A stretch of DNA of 64,000 nt, from positions 1-64,000 of the forward strand of contig CALVEB010000001.1 of NCBI GenBank assembly GCA_944326465.1, written 5' to 3'. Positions 17,986 through 26,848 of this stretch are shown here, piece by piece; within the stretch, counting starts at the first letter, position 1; each line of letters opens with the position of its first letter. The notes under the pieces were generated by a model, which saw only the letters and a list, made by a program, of their open reading frames with translations, made no database searches and was not told where the DNA came from. The stretch is from Candidatus Gastranaerophilales bacterium (lineage in GTDB: Bacteria > Cyanobacteriota > Vampirovibrionia > Gastranaerophilales > Gastranaerophilaceae). The translations under genes were made by a program, and so were the position numbers.

Positions 17986-18705
17986 ATGTCCGTAGGCAGC
18001 GTTGGATACACAACGACAAAAAACATAAACCCAATGGCATATAACGGAATACGCTCGACCGGCTTCAAGGGAGTGAAGGTCTTCCAGAGTGATACGACTA
18101 TTAACAGGACTGTCGTAATCAACGAAGGGGACACTACTCACAAATCCGGAGGCAGCAAAGCTGGTAAAATTATTGCCGGTATATTAGGTGGGCTCGGGCT
18201 TCTTGGACTCGGAGTCGGAATTGCCAGTCTCTTTAAAAAAGATAAGACAGACGATACCCAGCCAACACAGGATACAACGCAGCAGCCGCCTGCAGATCAA
18301 GGGGCACCACAAAAAACACTCTTTGGCGGTATGCTTGAAGAAGTTATAGCAAATGGTGATGCCTCATTAGCAAAAGCCAAAGGTAATGAAATAAAAGATG
18401 ATCCATTCTACTACGATGAGAAAGGAAATAAATTATCAGTTGAAGACACTGCTGACAAATTAAAATCTGTTTATGGCAATATCGTAAAAGATATCAAAAT
18501 TGAGCAGCAGTCAGACGGAACATATAAAGCAACAATATTAATACCGGATACATTAAAATATAACGGCATGACATCTTCAACAGAACTTACCGGCATTAAA
18601 TCACCTGAAGATCTTGATAATCTGGTAACAGAGGCAATGCAAAATCTATACACGGGCGGATCAGAAAACCCGTTTGCTGCAAAGGCTGCTGAAGGCGAAG
18701 AATAG
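17986..18705 (+). CDS. Single-span protein of unknown family, same promoter family
   Basis: 239 residues; no recognised family. DTTINRTVVINEG (36-48) matches the neighbour's N-terminal motif, followed by a glycine-zipper-like hydrophobic segment (about 61-83, IIAGILGGLGLLGLGVGIAS), a Thr/Gln/Asp/Pro linker and an acidic C-terminal region. The order motif, hydrophobic helix, linker, C-terminal domain is shared with the two preceding genes, which suggests divergent duplicates attached to a membrane. AAAGGAG lies ahead of the ATG. Confidence 0.7.
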   Translation: MSVGSVGYTTTKNINPMAYNGIRSTGFKGVKVFQSDTTINRTVVINEGDTTHKSGGSKAGKIIAGILGGLGLLGLGVGIASLFKKDKTDDTQPTQDTTQQPPADQGAPQKTLFGGMLEEVIANGDASLAKAKGNEIKDDPFYYDEKGNKLSVEDTADKLKSVYGNIVKDIKIEQQSDGTYKATILIPDTLKYNGMTSSTELTGIKSPEDLDNLVTEAMQNLYTGGSENPFAAKAAEGEE

Positions 18706-18729
18706 TTTTGTATAGAAATTTTACAGGCA

Positions 18730-18757
18730 TTGCAACTTGATAAAATAATGTTATAAT
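18730..18757 (+). promoter_or_regulatory. Promoter of rpiB
   Basis: TTGCAA (18730-18735), 16 bases, TATAAT (18752-18757); start near 18764, 26 bases before the ATG. Confidence 0.65.
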
Positions 18758-18789
18758 ATCCATGTTAACAGCTATATAAGGATGTTTGT

Positions 18790-19224
18790 ATGGAAGATTT
18801 AAAGGTTGCAATCGGTTCTGATCACGGTGGTTTTCGTTACAAAGAACAAATTATTGAATATTTGAAATCGCGTAATATACCTTACTTTGATGTTGGTACA
18901 CATACGCCTGAGGCATGTGATTACCCGATAATTGCGAGAAAAGTTGCAGAACTTGTAATTTCCGGACAGGCAAACAGAGGAATTCTAGTTTGCGGTACAG
19001 GTATTGGCATGTCAATTGCTGCAAATAAAGTTAAAGGAATACGTGCTGCGCTGTGCGGCGATACTTATTCCGCAAGAGTTTCCCGCGCGCACAACAACGC
19101 AAATGTTCTCTGTCTTGGTGAGCGCGTAATCGGTGAACATCTTGCATTAGATATTGTAGATATATGGCTTAAATCCGGATTTGAGGGCGGACGCCATAAA
19201 AGACGGGTTGATCTTATTGAATAA
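18790..19224 (+). CDS. rpiB: Ribose-5-phosphate isomerase B
   Basis: 144 residues. Interconverts ribose-5-phosphate and ribulose-5-phosphate in the non-oxidative pentose phosphate pathway. IGSDHGGFRYKEQI, DYPIIARKV and the active-site loop ILVCGTGIGMSIAANKVKGI with its catalytic cysteine are family motifs, followed by RAHNNANVLCLGERV. AAGGATG precedes the start. Followed by rsfS after 24 bases. Confidence 0.95.
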   Translation: MEDLKVAIGSDHGGFRYKEQIIEYLKSRNIPYFDVGTHTPEACDYPIIARKVAELVISGQANRGILVCGTGIGMSIAANKVKGIRAALCGDTYSARVSRAHNNANVLCLGERVIGEHLALDIVDIWLKSGFEGGRHKRRVDLIE

Positions 19225-19248
19225 TACGGTTTATAAGGAATTGACATT

Positions 19249-19644
19249 ATGGATGAAGGATTAAGTTCCAAAAAGCTTGCATGTATTATTGCGGGCGCGC
19301 TTGATGATAAACTTGGTAAAGAAATAACTATATTAAATATTAGTAATGTATCTTCGCTTGCAGATTATTTTGTAATTGTAACCGGAGATTCGACTCCGCA
19401 GGTAAAAGCACTCATGGAGCACGTAAAAGAAAGAATTAAAACTCTATTTTCACGTTTGCCTGTGCGGATGGAGAATGATGCAAAAAACCGCTGGAATTTG
19501 CTGGATTACGGCGATGTAGTTGTTCATATCCTGCATAGGGATGAACGTACGACTTATGCTATTGAAAAATTCTGGAGCAATGCTTTCAGTATTCCGGAAG
19601 AAGAATGGAGAGAAATTGCAAAAGAATATACCCAATACAGTTAA
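19249..19644 (+). CDS. rsfS: Ribosomal silencing factor RsfS
   Basis: 131 residues. RsfS (YbeB/Iojap) binds L14 and blocks subunit joining. SLADYFVIVTGDSTPQVKAL, RWNLLDYGDVVVHILH and a C-terminal helix with YAIEKFWSNA are typical. AAGGA lies ahead of the ATG. Likely co-transcribed with rpiB. Confidence 0.93.
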   Translation: MDEGLSSKKLACIIAGALDDKLGKEITILNISNVSSLADYFVIVTGDSTPQVKALMEHVKERIKTLFSRLPVRMENDAKNRWNLLDYGDVVVHILHRDERTTYAIEKFWSNAFSIPEEEWREIAKEYTQYS

Positions 19645-19731
19645 TGTTACGAATTTGAAAACATCTTGCAATGCAATATATATTAGATACAATAATAATT
19701 AATACAATCAATAAAAAAACAGGGAAAATAT

Positions 19732-20796
19732 ATGGACAAAAAAGAGTTAGATAAGAAGATAGAAGACGCTATTATATCTATGGCAAAAGATCCGCAAAAT
19801 GCGGACAACTACCATAGATTGTCAGAATTATACATTCAGCAGCAGGATTATGACAAGGTAATGTCTGTTCTCGAAAGTCTTTTGACAGTTCATCCGGATG
19901 ATGTTCAGGGACTTATCGGAATGGGAACAATGTGGTTTTATGAAAAAGATTTTCGTAAATCACTTTCCTACTATAACCGCGCACTGGAGATTAATCCGAA
20001 AAACTACCTTATCTACTATAATATGGGCAATGTGTTTGCGGAATGGAAAAACTTTGACAAGGCTCTGTTTTACTATAACCGCGCCATTGATTTAAACTCC
20101 ACTAATCCTGAGATTTATAATGCAATAGCACTACTATATCAGGATTTTGAAGAATATGTTGAGTCCAAGGCTTATTATGAAAAAGCTCTGTCTTTAGATC
20201 CTGATAATATCACAGCGCTTATTGATATGGGTAATGTTTGTTTCAAATTATTTGATTATCAGACAGCGCTGGAACTCTATAAACGCGTATTTTTACTCAA
20301 TCCTGATAACAAAATTGTTGCAATATGCATCGGAAACACGCTTACACTTATGCGCGAAAGAGAACAGGCTTATAACTATTACGAAAAAGCACTCACTATG
20401 GAAGGTGATAATTACAAGGCATATATATGTTATGCTATTTCGCTTTCTGAATTCGGTGAATATGAAATGGCTGTTGAAATGTACAAACGCGCAATAAACA
20501 TTATGCCTCAAGAAACTAATGCGCAAATTCTGCTTGCAAATTTATATACAAACTTTAACAGAATAGATCTTGCAATGGATTTGTATAAACAATGCTTACA
20601 GCTTAAACCTAACAGCGCTGAGACTTATATGCTGCTCGGAAATGCGCACTACCTGCAAGGTGATATTGAGCAGGCAGTTGCAGCTTATAGAGCCGCTATT
20701 AATATTGAACCTGAAAATGATGAATACAAACTGATTTACAATCAGGTGATTGACGAATATATTGACAAAAAGCGTAATGGAGAAATTGCCGCATAA
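19732..20796 (+). CDS. Tetratricopeptide repeat protein
   Basis: 354 residues made of about nine or ten TPR units, e.g. ALEINPKNYLIYYNMGNVFA and ALSLDPDNITALIDMGNVCF. No signal peptide or membrane segment; cytoplasmic scaffold expected. AGGGA precedes the ATG. Its TAA overlaps the next start (TAATG), so it is coupled to a small membrane protein that may be its partner. Confidence 0.88.
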   Translation: MDKKELDKKIEDAIISMAKDPQNADNYHRLSELYIQQQDYDKVMSVLESLLTVHPDDVQGLIGMGTMWFYEKDFRKSLSYYNRALEINPKNYLIYYNMGNVFAEWKNFDKALFYYNRAIDLNSTNPEIYNAIALLYQDFEEYVESKAYYEKALSLDPDNITALIDMGNVCFKLFDYQTALELYKRVFLLNPDNKIVAICIGNTLTLMREREQAYNYYEKALTMEGDNYKAYICYAISLSEFGEYEMAVEMYKRAINIMPQETNAQILLANLYTNFNRIDLAMDLYKQCLQLKPNSAETYMLLGNAHYLQGDIEQAVAAYRAAINIEPENDEYKLIYNQVIDEYIDKKRNGEIAA

Positions 20797-21200
20797 TGCA
20801 AGATAATAAAATATATTTAATAGAGAGAATAGTTGCCGGACTCACTTACCCTACATTCGGGCTGGTTGGTTTTGTATGGTTAATTCTCGGACTATTTACT
20901 AACGCAAAATTGAGGCCGTTTATGCAATATCATATATTTCAATCTATTTTTATCTCTATTGCCCTAGTTTTGCTGGATATGCTTTTAGGATTTGTGTGCA
21001 ATATCCTTGCTGCCATTCCGTTTGTAAATATAATTGTGTTAAATATAATAATGTTTTTAAATTCACCGGTATTTTTAAATTATTCTATTATACAAATTAT
21101 TATGATTGCAGCCCTGTTATACTGCGGAGTAACAGCATTTTTAGGAATAAGGACATATATTCCGTTCGTTTCTGAAATAATAGATCGTAATGTAAGGTAA
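20796..21200 (+). CDS. Small four-span membrane protein, Tic20-like
   Basis: 134 residues with about four membrane segments. The stretch RPFMQYHIFQSIFISIALVL before the second span resembles the RFNxxQA-type motif of Tic20-family proteins of cyanobacteria and plastids, but the similarity is short and DUF4870-type proteins look alike. Starts within the stop codon of the TPR gene. Function unknown. Confidence 0.55.
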   Translation: MQDNKIYLIERIVAGLTYPTFGLVGFVWLILGLFTNAKLRPFMQYHIFQSIFISIALVLLDMLLGFVCNILAAIPFVNIIVLNIIMFLNSPVFLNYSIIQIIMIAALLYCGVTAFLGIRTYIPFVSEIIDRNVR

Positions 21201-21219
21201 ATTTACAAAAAAATCCACA

Positions 21220-21254
21220 GCCGCAGCCGGAAAACCGGCTGCGGCAAACTTTTT
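21220..21254. terminator. Bidirectional terminator between convergent genes
   Basis: GCCGCAGCCGG-AAAA-CCGGCTGCGGC, an 11-bp perfect stem, with CTTTTT on the plus side and TTTTTTT on the minus side (from 21204-21210 read in reverse). Serves both flanking genes. Confidence 0.93.
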
Positions 21255-22523
21255 CTAGGCTTCGTCAGTAATTGAGAGCACAATGGCATTAGAAAGCGGA
21301 ATGCCACCTTTTACCTGCGGTTTATTTACGATATTGCCATTTACATACATAACAGTAGAGCCGCCGCCATCGAGATTTATTGCTCCAATACAACCGGCAG
21401 ATTTCATAAACTTAGCCAGTTCCATGAGAGTCATACCAATAGAACTTCCTTCGCGGCCATCGACAGCAACAAGAATAAGATTATTTTCTGCTGTATAACC
21501 GATTGCACTGCGCGGATTACGGCCTCCGACAGAGCCCAGCTTTTGTGCTGTCATATCAACAAAAACTTCGCCATTTTTTACCAGATACGGACCGCCGCTA
21601 ATTATGTGACGAACATTCTTCCATTCAGGGGTTGTTGCTATTTTAACCTCAACTGATTTAACACCCCAGAATAAACTTAATTTTGCTTTAGGACCGACAA
21701 TCACATATCCGTCTGCAGGAATTGTCAGAGGATTTGCAGAAGCTGCTATTACTTTTCCTGATTTATCAATGGCAAGCTGCGTACCATATTTAGGAGAAGC
21801 AGGTGATACTTTTCCCCAGTCAGTTGTATACGCAATTACGTGAGTTGAAAGCATTCGCGGCTGGTTTATATTATCTATTTTGACCTCTGCCGTGCGTGAT
21901 TTAATGCTTGCATTCATCTGAACCCTTGCAATTTCATACCTGTCATCAAATATACCGAACGCAACTCTGTCATAAACTGGTCCTGTATAAAGTTTTTCAT
22001 CAATCATCAGTGTTCCCAGCGGGACTCCGGTCTGCGGCTTAAAATAGGTACCGTTTAACGCAACTATAGCATTATTATTCTTTGCAATTGTAGAAATAGT
22101 TCTTCTGCTTTTAAGATTTTCTGATGATGACAAGACAGGTTTTAGAAGCATATTTTCAGCAAGTTCTGGATTAATTTCTATTAAATTAATCCTTACCGGT
22201 CTGCCGGAATAATATTTTGTTAATCTAACATGCTTAACGCCAACTGCAACATCATAAATAACAGAATTAGGATATTTCTTTTTAATACTGTCATCAAACT
22301 CCTTTTTCTTTAATTCGGGCGAGAATTCCTTAAAAATTTTTTCTTTGACTCCTTGGGTATCAATATCCATCGGCACAACAGTCTTTTTCGCGACATAAGT
22401 GGTGTCGCTTGCATAGATTGAAACTTGTGAAAATGAGCATAGCATGGCCAGCATTGCTAAACCCGCAAAAATCCCGATAAGTCGAAATTCCTCATACTTT
22501 GGCACAGAAAACATAGTATCCAT
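21255..22523 (-). CDS. Secreted phosphodiester glycosidase (NAGPA-type) protein
   Basis: 422 residues. An N-terminal hydrophobic segment (about 14-38, GIFAGLAMLAMLCSF) is a signal peptide or anchor. The C-terminal half carries the phosphodiester glycosidase/DUF2233 motifs: NGTYFKPQTGVPLGTLM, RNPRSAIGYTAENNLILVAV and CIGAINLDGGGSTVMYVNG. The family cleaves sugar phosphodiesters, as in human uncovering enzyme; in bacteria an envelope-glycan role is likely. AGGTGA precedes the ATG. A promoter about 200 bases upstream gives an unusually long leader. Confidence 0.88.
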   Translation of the reverse strand: MDTMFSVPKYEEFRLIGIFAGLAMLAMLCSFSQVSIYASDTTYVAKKTVVPMDIDTQGVKEKIFKEFSPELKKKEFDDSIKKKYPNSVIYDVAVGVKHVRLTKYYSGRPVRINLIEINPELAENMLLKPVLSSSENLKSRRTISTIAKNNNAIVALNGTYFKPQTGVPLGTLMIDEKLYTGPVYDRVAFGIFDDRYEIARVQMNASIKSRTAEVKIDNINQPRMLSTHVIAYTTDWGKVSPASPKYGTQLAIDKSGKVIAASANPLTIPADGYVIVGPKAKLSLFWGVKSVEVKIATTPEWKNVRHIISGGPYLVKNGEVFVDMTAQKLGSVGGRNPRSAIGYTAENNLILVAVDGREGSSIGMTLMELAKFMKSAGCIGAINLDGGGSTVMYVNGNIVNKPQVKGGIPLSNAIVLSITDEA

Positions 22524-22717
22524 AATGTCACCTATAGATTAAAAAAGTAACCGGATACCTTTTTGATTAAAGAGTGGTGTGGGGAATAACACTCGTCAAG
22601 GGGTGTACACCAAAACTGATATTCACTTTTTTCGGGCGTTTCAGGAGAAGTTAGTACCGTTCAGGCATTTAATAATCTTTTTTTGAGTTCATCTGCCTTA
22701 GAGGTATACGCCCCTCT
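22524..22717 (-). promoter_or_regulatory. Long structured leader of the phosphodiester glycosidase mRNA
   Basis: From a start near 22717 the leader would be about 195 bases. GGGCGT/ACGCCC arms (22708-22713 with 22634-22639) enclose an inner stem (22694-22698 with 22663-22667). A competing hairpin, GAGG/CCTC (22701-22704 with 22713-22716 on the plus strand), would exclude the outer stem. Near the gene, the plus-strand palindrome GGTGTACACC and a stem with a T run lie close to the start. It matches no riboswitch consensus I know; regulatory function is inference. Confidence 0.35.
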
Positions 22718-22723
22718 ACTACG

Positions 22724-22752
22724 ATTATAGCACAAAAGTAAGTAATCTTCAA
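22724..22752 (-). promoter_or_regulatory. Promoter of the phosphodiester glycosidase gene
   Basis: On the minus strand TTGAAG (22752-22747), 17 bases, TATAAT (22729-22724). The remaining intergenic bases to 22867 show nothing else clear. Confidence 0.7.
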
Positions 22753-22867
22753 CCCCTTACCGAAAAAGGGTTACAAATCTAAATAGAGGCGTTTTTACAC
22801 TTATTATTGGTTAAAATTCATTCAAAAAGCGGTTAGCAATGTGGCTGGCATGTTTTAATATAATAAT

Positions 22868-23146
22868 ATGGAAAAGAAGCATTTTGTGTACATACTGCTA
22901 ACCGAGCGCGACACATTATACTGCGGCTATACCGATAACGTAGAAAAGCGCTTTCAGGCACATTTAGAAGGAAAAGGGGCAAAATACACGCGCGCTAACA
23001 AGCCTGTAAAAATTGTATTTCAACAGGAATTCCTGTCAAAGCACGAAGCACTTCAGGCAGAATACAGAATAAAAAAACTTACCCGCAATAAAAAACTTAA
23101 TCTGATTAAATCGCCTCAGAACCAGCTTGTTCAATCTCCTGTTTAA
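22868..23146 (+). CDS. GIY-YIG nuclease-family protein (UPF0213/YhbQ-type)
   Basis: 92 residues, a minimal GIY-YIG domain: HFVYILLTERDTLYCGYTDN holds the two tyrosines, VEKRFQAHLEGKGAKYTRA the catalytic Arg region, and EALQAEYRIKKLTRNKK the catalytic Glu. Single-domain members are common and their natural substrate is unsettled. No Shine-Dalgarno sequence. Its last 41 bases overlap the 3' end of the convergent gene at 23106-24482. Confidence 0.88.
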   Translation: MEKKHFVYILLTERDTLYCGYTDNVEKRFQAHLEGKGAKYTRANKPVKIVFQQEFLSKHEALQAEYRIKKLTRNKKLNLIKSPQNQLVQSPV

Positions 23147-24482
23147 GCTGCTCAATTTCTGCATCCAATTTTTCAATTGCCTCGGTCTGCTTTTGCAACT
23201 TTTGTTCGTCACGCGGGATTTGACGTTCAAGTTCTTTCATTCGTTTATCAGCATACTTGTTTGGTATATCGTTAAATTCGGTTGAGCCTTTCAGACGCTC
23301 CTGACGCTCAAACTCTTTCAAATCAGCTTTATATTCTGCGTCTATTTCTTTAAGTCTTTCTTTATATTTTTTCTCTAACTCTTTATCTGCGGCTTTATCT
23401 TTCTTTTTCTTATCCTTTTTAGCCTGCTTGTCAGCTTTTTTCTGCAATTCTTCTTCCTGTTCAACCAGTACAACAGGAACAACTCCGTCCTGGACAATTT
23501 TAAATCCGTTCATTGAAACCTGAATATCAGAGTATTTAAAAGTAACAAGTCTTGATTGTTCACCCTTGTAATCAACACTCCAGATGCCGAGTGAAACAGG
23601 ATCTTTGCCGGTATACGCATAAGCATTAATCATAATTCTGTCCGGATTATTCATATCAAACCCCAGAGGATAGATATCCCAACGGACTTCATCAAGATTA
23701 AGCCCTTTGTATTCTTTCCAGTAATATATTATTGCATCACGCACTTCAACAAGATTATAGGATACATTATTTGTAAAATCATACACTAAAGCATTGGTCT
23801 GCCAGATACCATCCAGAGTTGAACCTATTTTTTCTTTTGCAAGCAGCTTAGTGCCGTCAGCAGAAAAATCTATCGGGGTAATTGTCCTGAAAGAACGGAG
23901 GTTAGCAATCTCTTTATCCGTAGACAAAATAGGATCCGGCAATCTGTGCTGCGTATTGGCCGTTAAAATTTTATTTAAATTAGTTTGATCTTCCTGAAGC
24001 TTTATGACGAAAACATCACAGGCTGCACCGCCGGTTTCTGGATAATAATATACAGAAGGATAAACCATTATAGAAAAATCAGGAGAGACTACCCCTTGAG
24101 CATTCTGCTGACGTCTTTCATGGTATCGTGTTTTCAAAGAAATCTCGGGACTTCCCGGCGGATTATTATAACGAACTATTTTATAGGTTGGCTGCGGAAC
24201 ATATTTCATATCAGCAGGTTTTTCAACCTTAGGCACTTCTATTTTCTCGTTCATTTTATCCTTAGGGGCAGAAAGCTTGTTATATTCTTCCATGGTCATA
24301 AACCCGGACGGGTATTTGTCCTGCTTTGCACGTTTATATTCTTCTTTGGCATCCTGCTTTTTGACATCACGAATATATTGAGCTTCCTGTTTTCTGGCAT
24401 CCTGCGGGCGTTTAGGAAGATCTCCGTCTGTGTATATGAAGGCAAAAAGTCCGGCAACAATTACGGCAAGAGCATAAATCAT
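23106..24482 (-). CDS. Membrane-anchored protein of unknown family with C-terminal coiled coil
   Basis: 458 residues. One N-terminal membrane segment (about 2-16), a Lys/Asp-rich linker, a central beta-rich region (about 110-330) with repeated forms such as ITPIDFSADGTKLLAKE that recall beta-propeller blades, and a highly charged coiled coil (about 340-458). Not a family I recognise. It begins 1 base after the response regulator stop, so it belongs to the two-component operon and may be its target or accessory protein. Confidence 0.65.
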   Translation of the reverse strand: MIYALAVIVAGLFAFIYTDGDLPKRPQDARKQEAQYIRDVKKQDAKEEYKRAKQDKYPSGFMTMEEYNKLSAPKDKMNEKIEVPKVEKPADMKYVPQPTYKIVRYNNPPGSPEISLKTRYHERRQQNAQGVVSPDFSIMVYPSVYYYPETGGAACDVFVIKLQEDQTNLNKILTANTQHRLPDPILSTDKEIANLRSFRTITPIDFSADGTKLLAKEKIGSTLDGIWQTNALVYDFTNNVSYNLVEVRDAIIYYWKEYKGLNLDEVRWDIYPLGFDMNNPDRIMINAYAYTGKDPVSLGIWSVDYKGEQSRLVTFKYSDIQVSMNGFKIVQDGVVPVVLVEQEEELQKKADKQAKKDKKKKDKAADKELEKKYKERLKEIDAEYKADLKEFERQERLKGSTEFNDIPNKYADKRMKELERQIPRDEQKLQKQTEAIEKLDAEIEQLKQEIEQAGSEAI

Positions 24483-24483
24483 A

Positions 24484-25155
24484 TTATACCAGACCTTCTT
24501 TCATTGCCATTGTAATTGCTTTAGAGCGGCTTTCAACATAAAGCTTTTGAAGAATGCTATGGACATGTGTTTTGGTTGTAGAAATAGATATAAAAAGTTT
24601 ATCAGCAATCTGAGGATTAGTAAGCCCGTCTACAATGAGCGCAAGCACTTCCATTTCACGCTCTGTCAATCCATAGAGATTCTTGCCTAATTTGTAGTTA
24701 ATTTCTCCGCGTTTTTCTGATGTTGCTGATGTTCTTCTGATATTTGTCAAAACAATTTTTGCAATAGCAGGATCAAGCCATCCTGCGCCTTCACTAACAG
24801 CGGTCAGTGCAGAGACAGTTTGTTCAGATGTAGCCCCCTTAGTAATATACCCGTCAGCACCAGCCTGAAAGGAATCTAATACATCATCTTCATTTTCGCG
24901 GGAGGTATACATCAAAACTTTAATTGCCGGATTTACGGCTTTAATTTTCTTTGTTGCCTCTATACCATCAATTGTCGGAAGCCCTATATCCATAATGACG
25001 ACATCAGGATTGAGCTTGAGAGCATTGTCAACGCCTTCCTGCCCGTCAGCATACATGCCGGTAATCTCTATATTCGGCGAATTACCAAGTATCACAGAAA
25101 GCCCTAACCGTGCCATATCATGATCTTCTACAATTATAACTTTAATGTTTGCCAT
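24484..25155 (-). CDS. NarL/LuxR-family response regulator
   Basis: 223 residues. Receiver domain 1-125 with phospho-acceptor Asp56 (VVIMDIGLP), VLMYTSRENEDD and the switch lysine in YITKGA; LuxR-type HTH about 160-220 with GLTEREMEVLALIVDGLTN and STTKTHVHSILQKL. ATG at 25155 is chosen over an in-frame GTG two codons upstream because AAGG is 5 bases ahead of the ATG. It overlaps the histidine kinase gene by 14 bases, so they should form a pair. Confidence 0.92.
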   Translation of the reverse strand: MANIKVIIVEDHDMARLGLSVILGNSPNIEITGMYADGQEGVDNALKLNPDVVIMDIGLPTIDGIEATKKIKAVNPAIKVLMYTSRENEDDVLDSFQAGADGYITKGATSEQTVSALTAVSEGAGWLDPAIAKIVLTNIRRTSATSEKRGEINYKLGKNLYGLTEREMEVLALIVDGLTNPQIADKLFISISTTKTHVHSILQKLYVESRSKAITMAMKEGLV

Positions 25156-26755
25156 AAACACCTTCTTTTTTACTTTTAATGTTTTTATTCGAAATTACAA
25201 CGTCTGTTAACAAAAATGAGAATTCACTGCCTTTTTTCATTTTACTTTCTACCCAGATTTTGCCGCCGTGCGCTTCTATAATCTGACGGGACAGATACAG
25301 CCCGAGACCTGTTCCGGTAGAACGCTTTTTGGTAGTACCTTGAGAAAACCTCTTAAACAAATGCGGTATATCTTCTTTAGGAATACCGTTTCCGTTATCT
25401 GCCACAGAAAAAATCAGGTCTTTTTTATTTGACTTTATGAGTACGGAAATTTTGCCGGCTTTATCTGTATAATTAACTGCATTACCGCATAAATTTATCA
25501 TGACCCGCTTAATTTCAGCCCTGTCTGCACAGATTTCAAGATTGTCATCAAGATCACATTCCAGCGAAAAATCTATATCTTTTTTATCTGCCAGTGGTTT
25601 TAATTCATCATAGCACTGCTTTGCAAGATCTTTAACGTTAAATACAGTTTTGCAAAGTTCTAATTTACCACTCTCAAAACGATATACTTCCAGAAGTGCA
25701 TTTACCAGCCCGAGCAAATCCTCATTGCTTTGCAGCATTGTAGAAAGTAAAAGATTTTGCTTTTCATCCAGAGTACCAAGAGCACCGTCCAGAAAGAATT
25801 TCAAGGTTTGTATTGCGGCAAGAAGCGGAGTACGCATATCGTGTGTTAATGTCGCAATAAAATCATCACGGAGCCGTTCGGTTTCCTTTTGCACTGCAAC
25901 ATTCCTTATTACACCCACGTATTTGTGTTTTTTACTTTCGTCCGGAGAAATAAGAGCAAAACTTATTTCAACAGGAATTGCGTCATCGCTCAGTGCATTT
26001 TTAATATAGAAATCTCTCAATACAATTTCATTTCGCTCTTCTGATAATCCGAAAATTTCACCGTTTTTGTTGTTTGAAGCATCATTTTGTTCAAACTTAT
26101 CAGAATAAGCAATTTCTTGAAATTTCTTTTTGCATAGCGCAGTATCAGAAAGTCCTGTCAAATTTTCACATGCAGGATTAACCTGCTCTATATGACCTTT
26201 TTCATCTATAATTATAATCCCGTCTGCACAATAATTTATTATTCCGCTGAGCTTTTTATTTGCCTGAAGAAGCTCAGCAGTGCGCTCTGCAACCAGATCT
26301 TCCAGCTTGTTTGAATATTTTTCCAGTTCTTTATGCGCTGTTTCCAGTTCTTTTATTTTTGCACGTAAATTACCGAGAAGATGACTTCTTTCTATGCCGT
26401 TTTTTATATTTACAATTAAATCATCATTATCCCACGGCTTTTCTATATATTTATAAAGCCCGATTTCATTGATTGCTTTTATCGCATTTTCTTTATCAGC
26501 ATATCCGGTCAAAAGTATCATACTGGTTTCAGGATATAATTTTTTTGCTTCTGTCAAAAATTGCAGGCCGTTCATTTCAGGCATGAGAAAATCGGAAATT
26601 ATCAAATCAGGTTCTTCACTCTGCAGGTAGTCGAGCGCTTCTGCCGGCGAATTGAACAAAGATACATTACTAAATCCTTCAACTTTAAAAAGTGCCTTGA
26701 AAGCTGAAGTTACTATTTTTTCATCATCAACAATTACAATTTTCCCATCATTCAT
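25142..26755 (-). CDS. Histidine kinase with N-terminal receiver and PAS domain
   Basis: 537 residues, no membrane segment. Receiver 1-120 (Asp55 in ISDFLMP, switch lysine in IEKPW), coiled coil about 130-168, PAS about 168-290, HisKA with His305 (ATLTHDMRTP), and HATPase with N box NLCGNAVNYT, G1 DNGNGIPK and G2 GTGLGLYLSR. A cytoplasmic kinase that is itself modulated by an upstream phosphodonor. TATTAT lies 6 bases before the ATG with no Shine-Dalgarno sequence, so the mRNA may be leaderless. Confidence 0.92.
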   Translation of the reverse strand: MNDGKIVIVDDEKIVTSAFKALFKVEGFSNVSLFNSPAEALDYLQSEEPDLIISDFLMPEMNGLQFLTEAKKLYPETSMILLTGYADKENAIKAINEIGLYKYIEKPWDNDDLIVNIKNGIERSHLLGNLRAKIKELETAHKELEKYSNKLEDLVAERTAELLQANKKLSGIINYCADGIIIIDEKGHIEQVNPACENLTGLSDTALCKKKFQEIAYSDKFEQNDASNNKNGEIFGLSEERNEIVLRDFYIKNALSDDAIPVEISFALISPDESKKHKYVGVIRNVAVQKETERLRDDFIATLTHDMRTPLLAAIQTLKFFLDGALGTLDEKQNLLLSTMLQSNEDLLGLVNALLEVYRFESGKLELCKTVFNVKDLAKQCYDELKPLADKKDIDFSLECDLDDNLEICADRAEIKRVMINLCGNAVNYTDKAGKISVLIKSNKKDLIFSVADNGNGIPKEDIPHLFKRFSQGTTKKRSTGTGLGLYLSRQIIEAHGGKIWVESKMKKGSEFSFLLTDVVISNKNIKSKKEGVYGKH

Positions 26756-26848
26756 ACTTTTATAATACGATATTCCTATAAATCAGACAAATTAGTTACA
26801 AAATCGCAATATATCCATGGTATTATAGAAAAATAAAGGAGTAATTAT

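Noticed and set aside
22859-22864. TATAAT as promoter of the GIY-YIG gene
   Set aside because: It ends only 3 bases before the ATG, so transcription would begin inside the gene; either the start is later or the box is not used.
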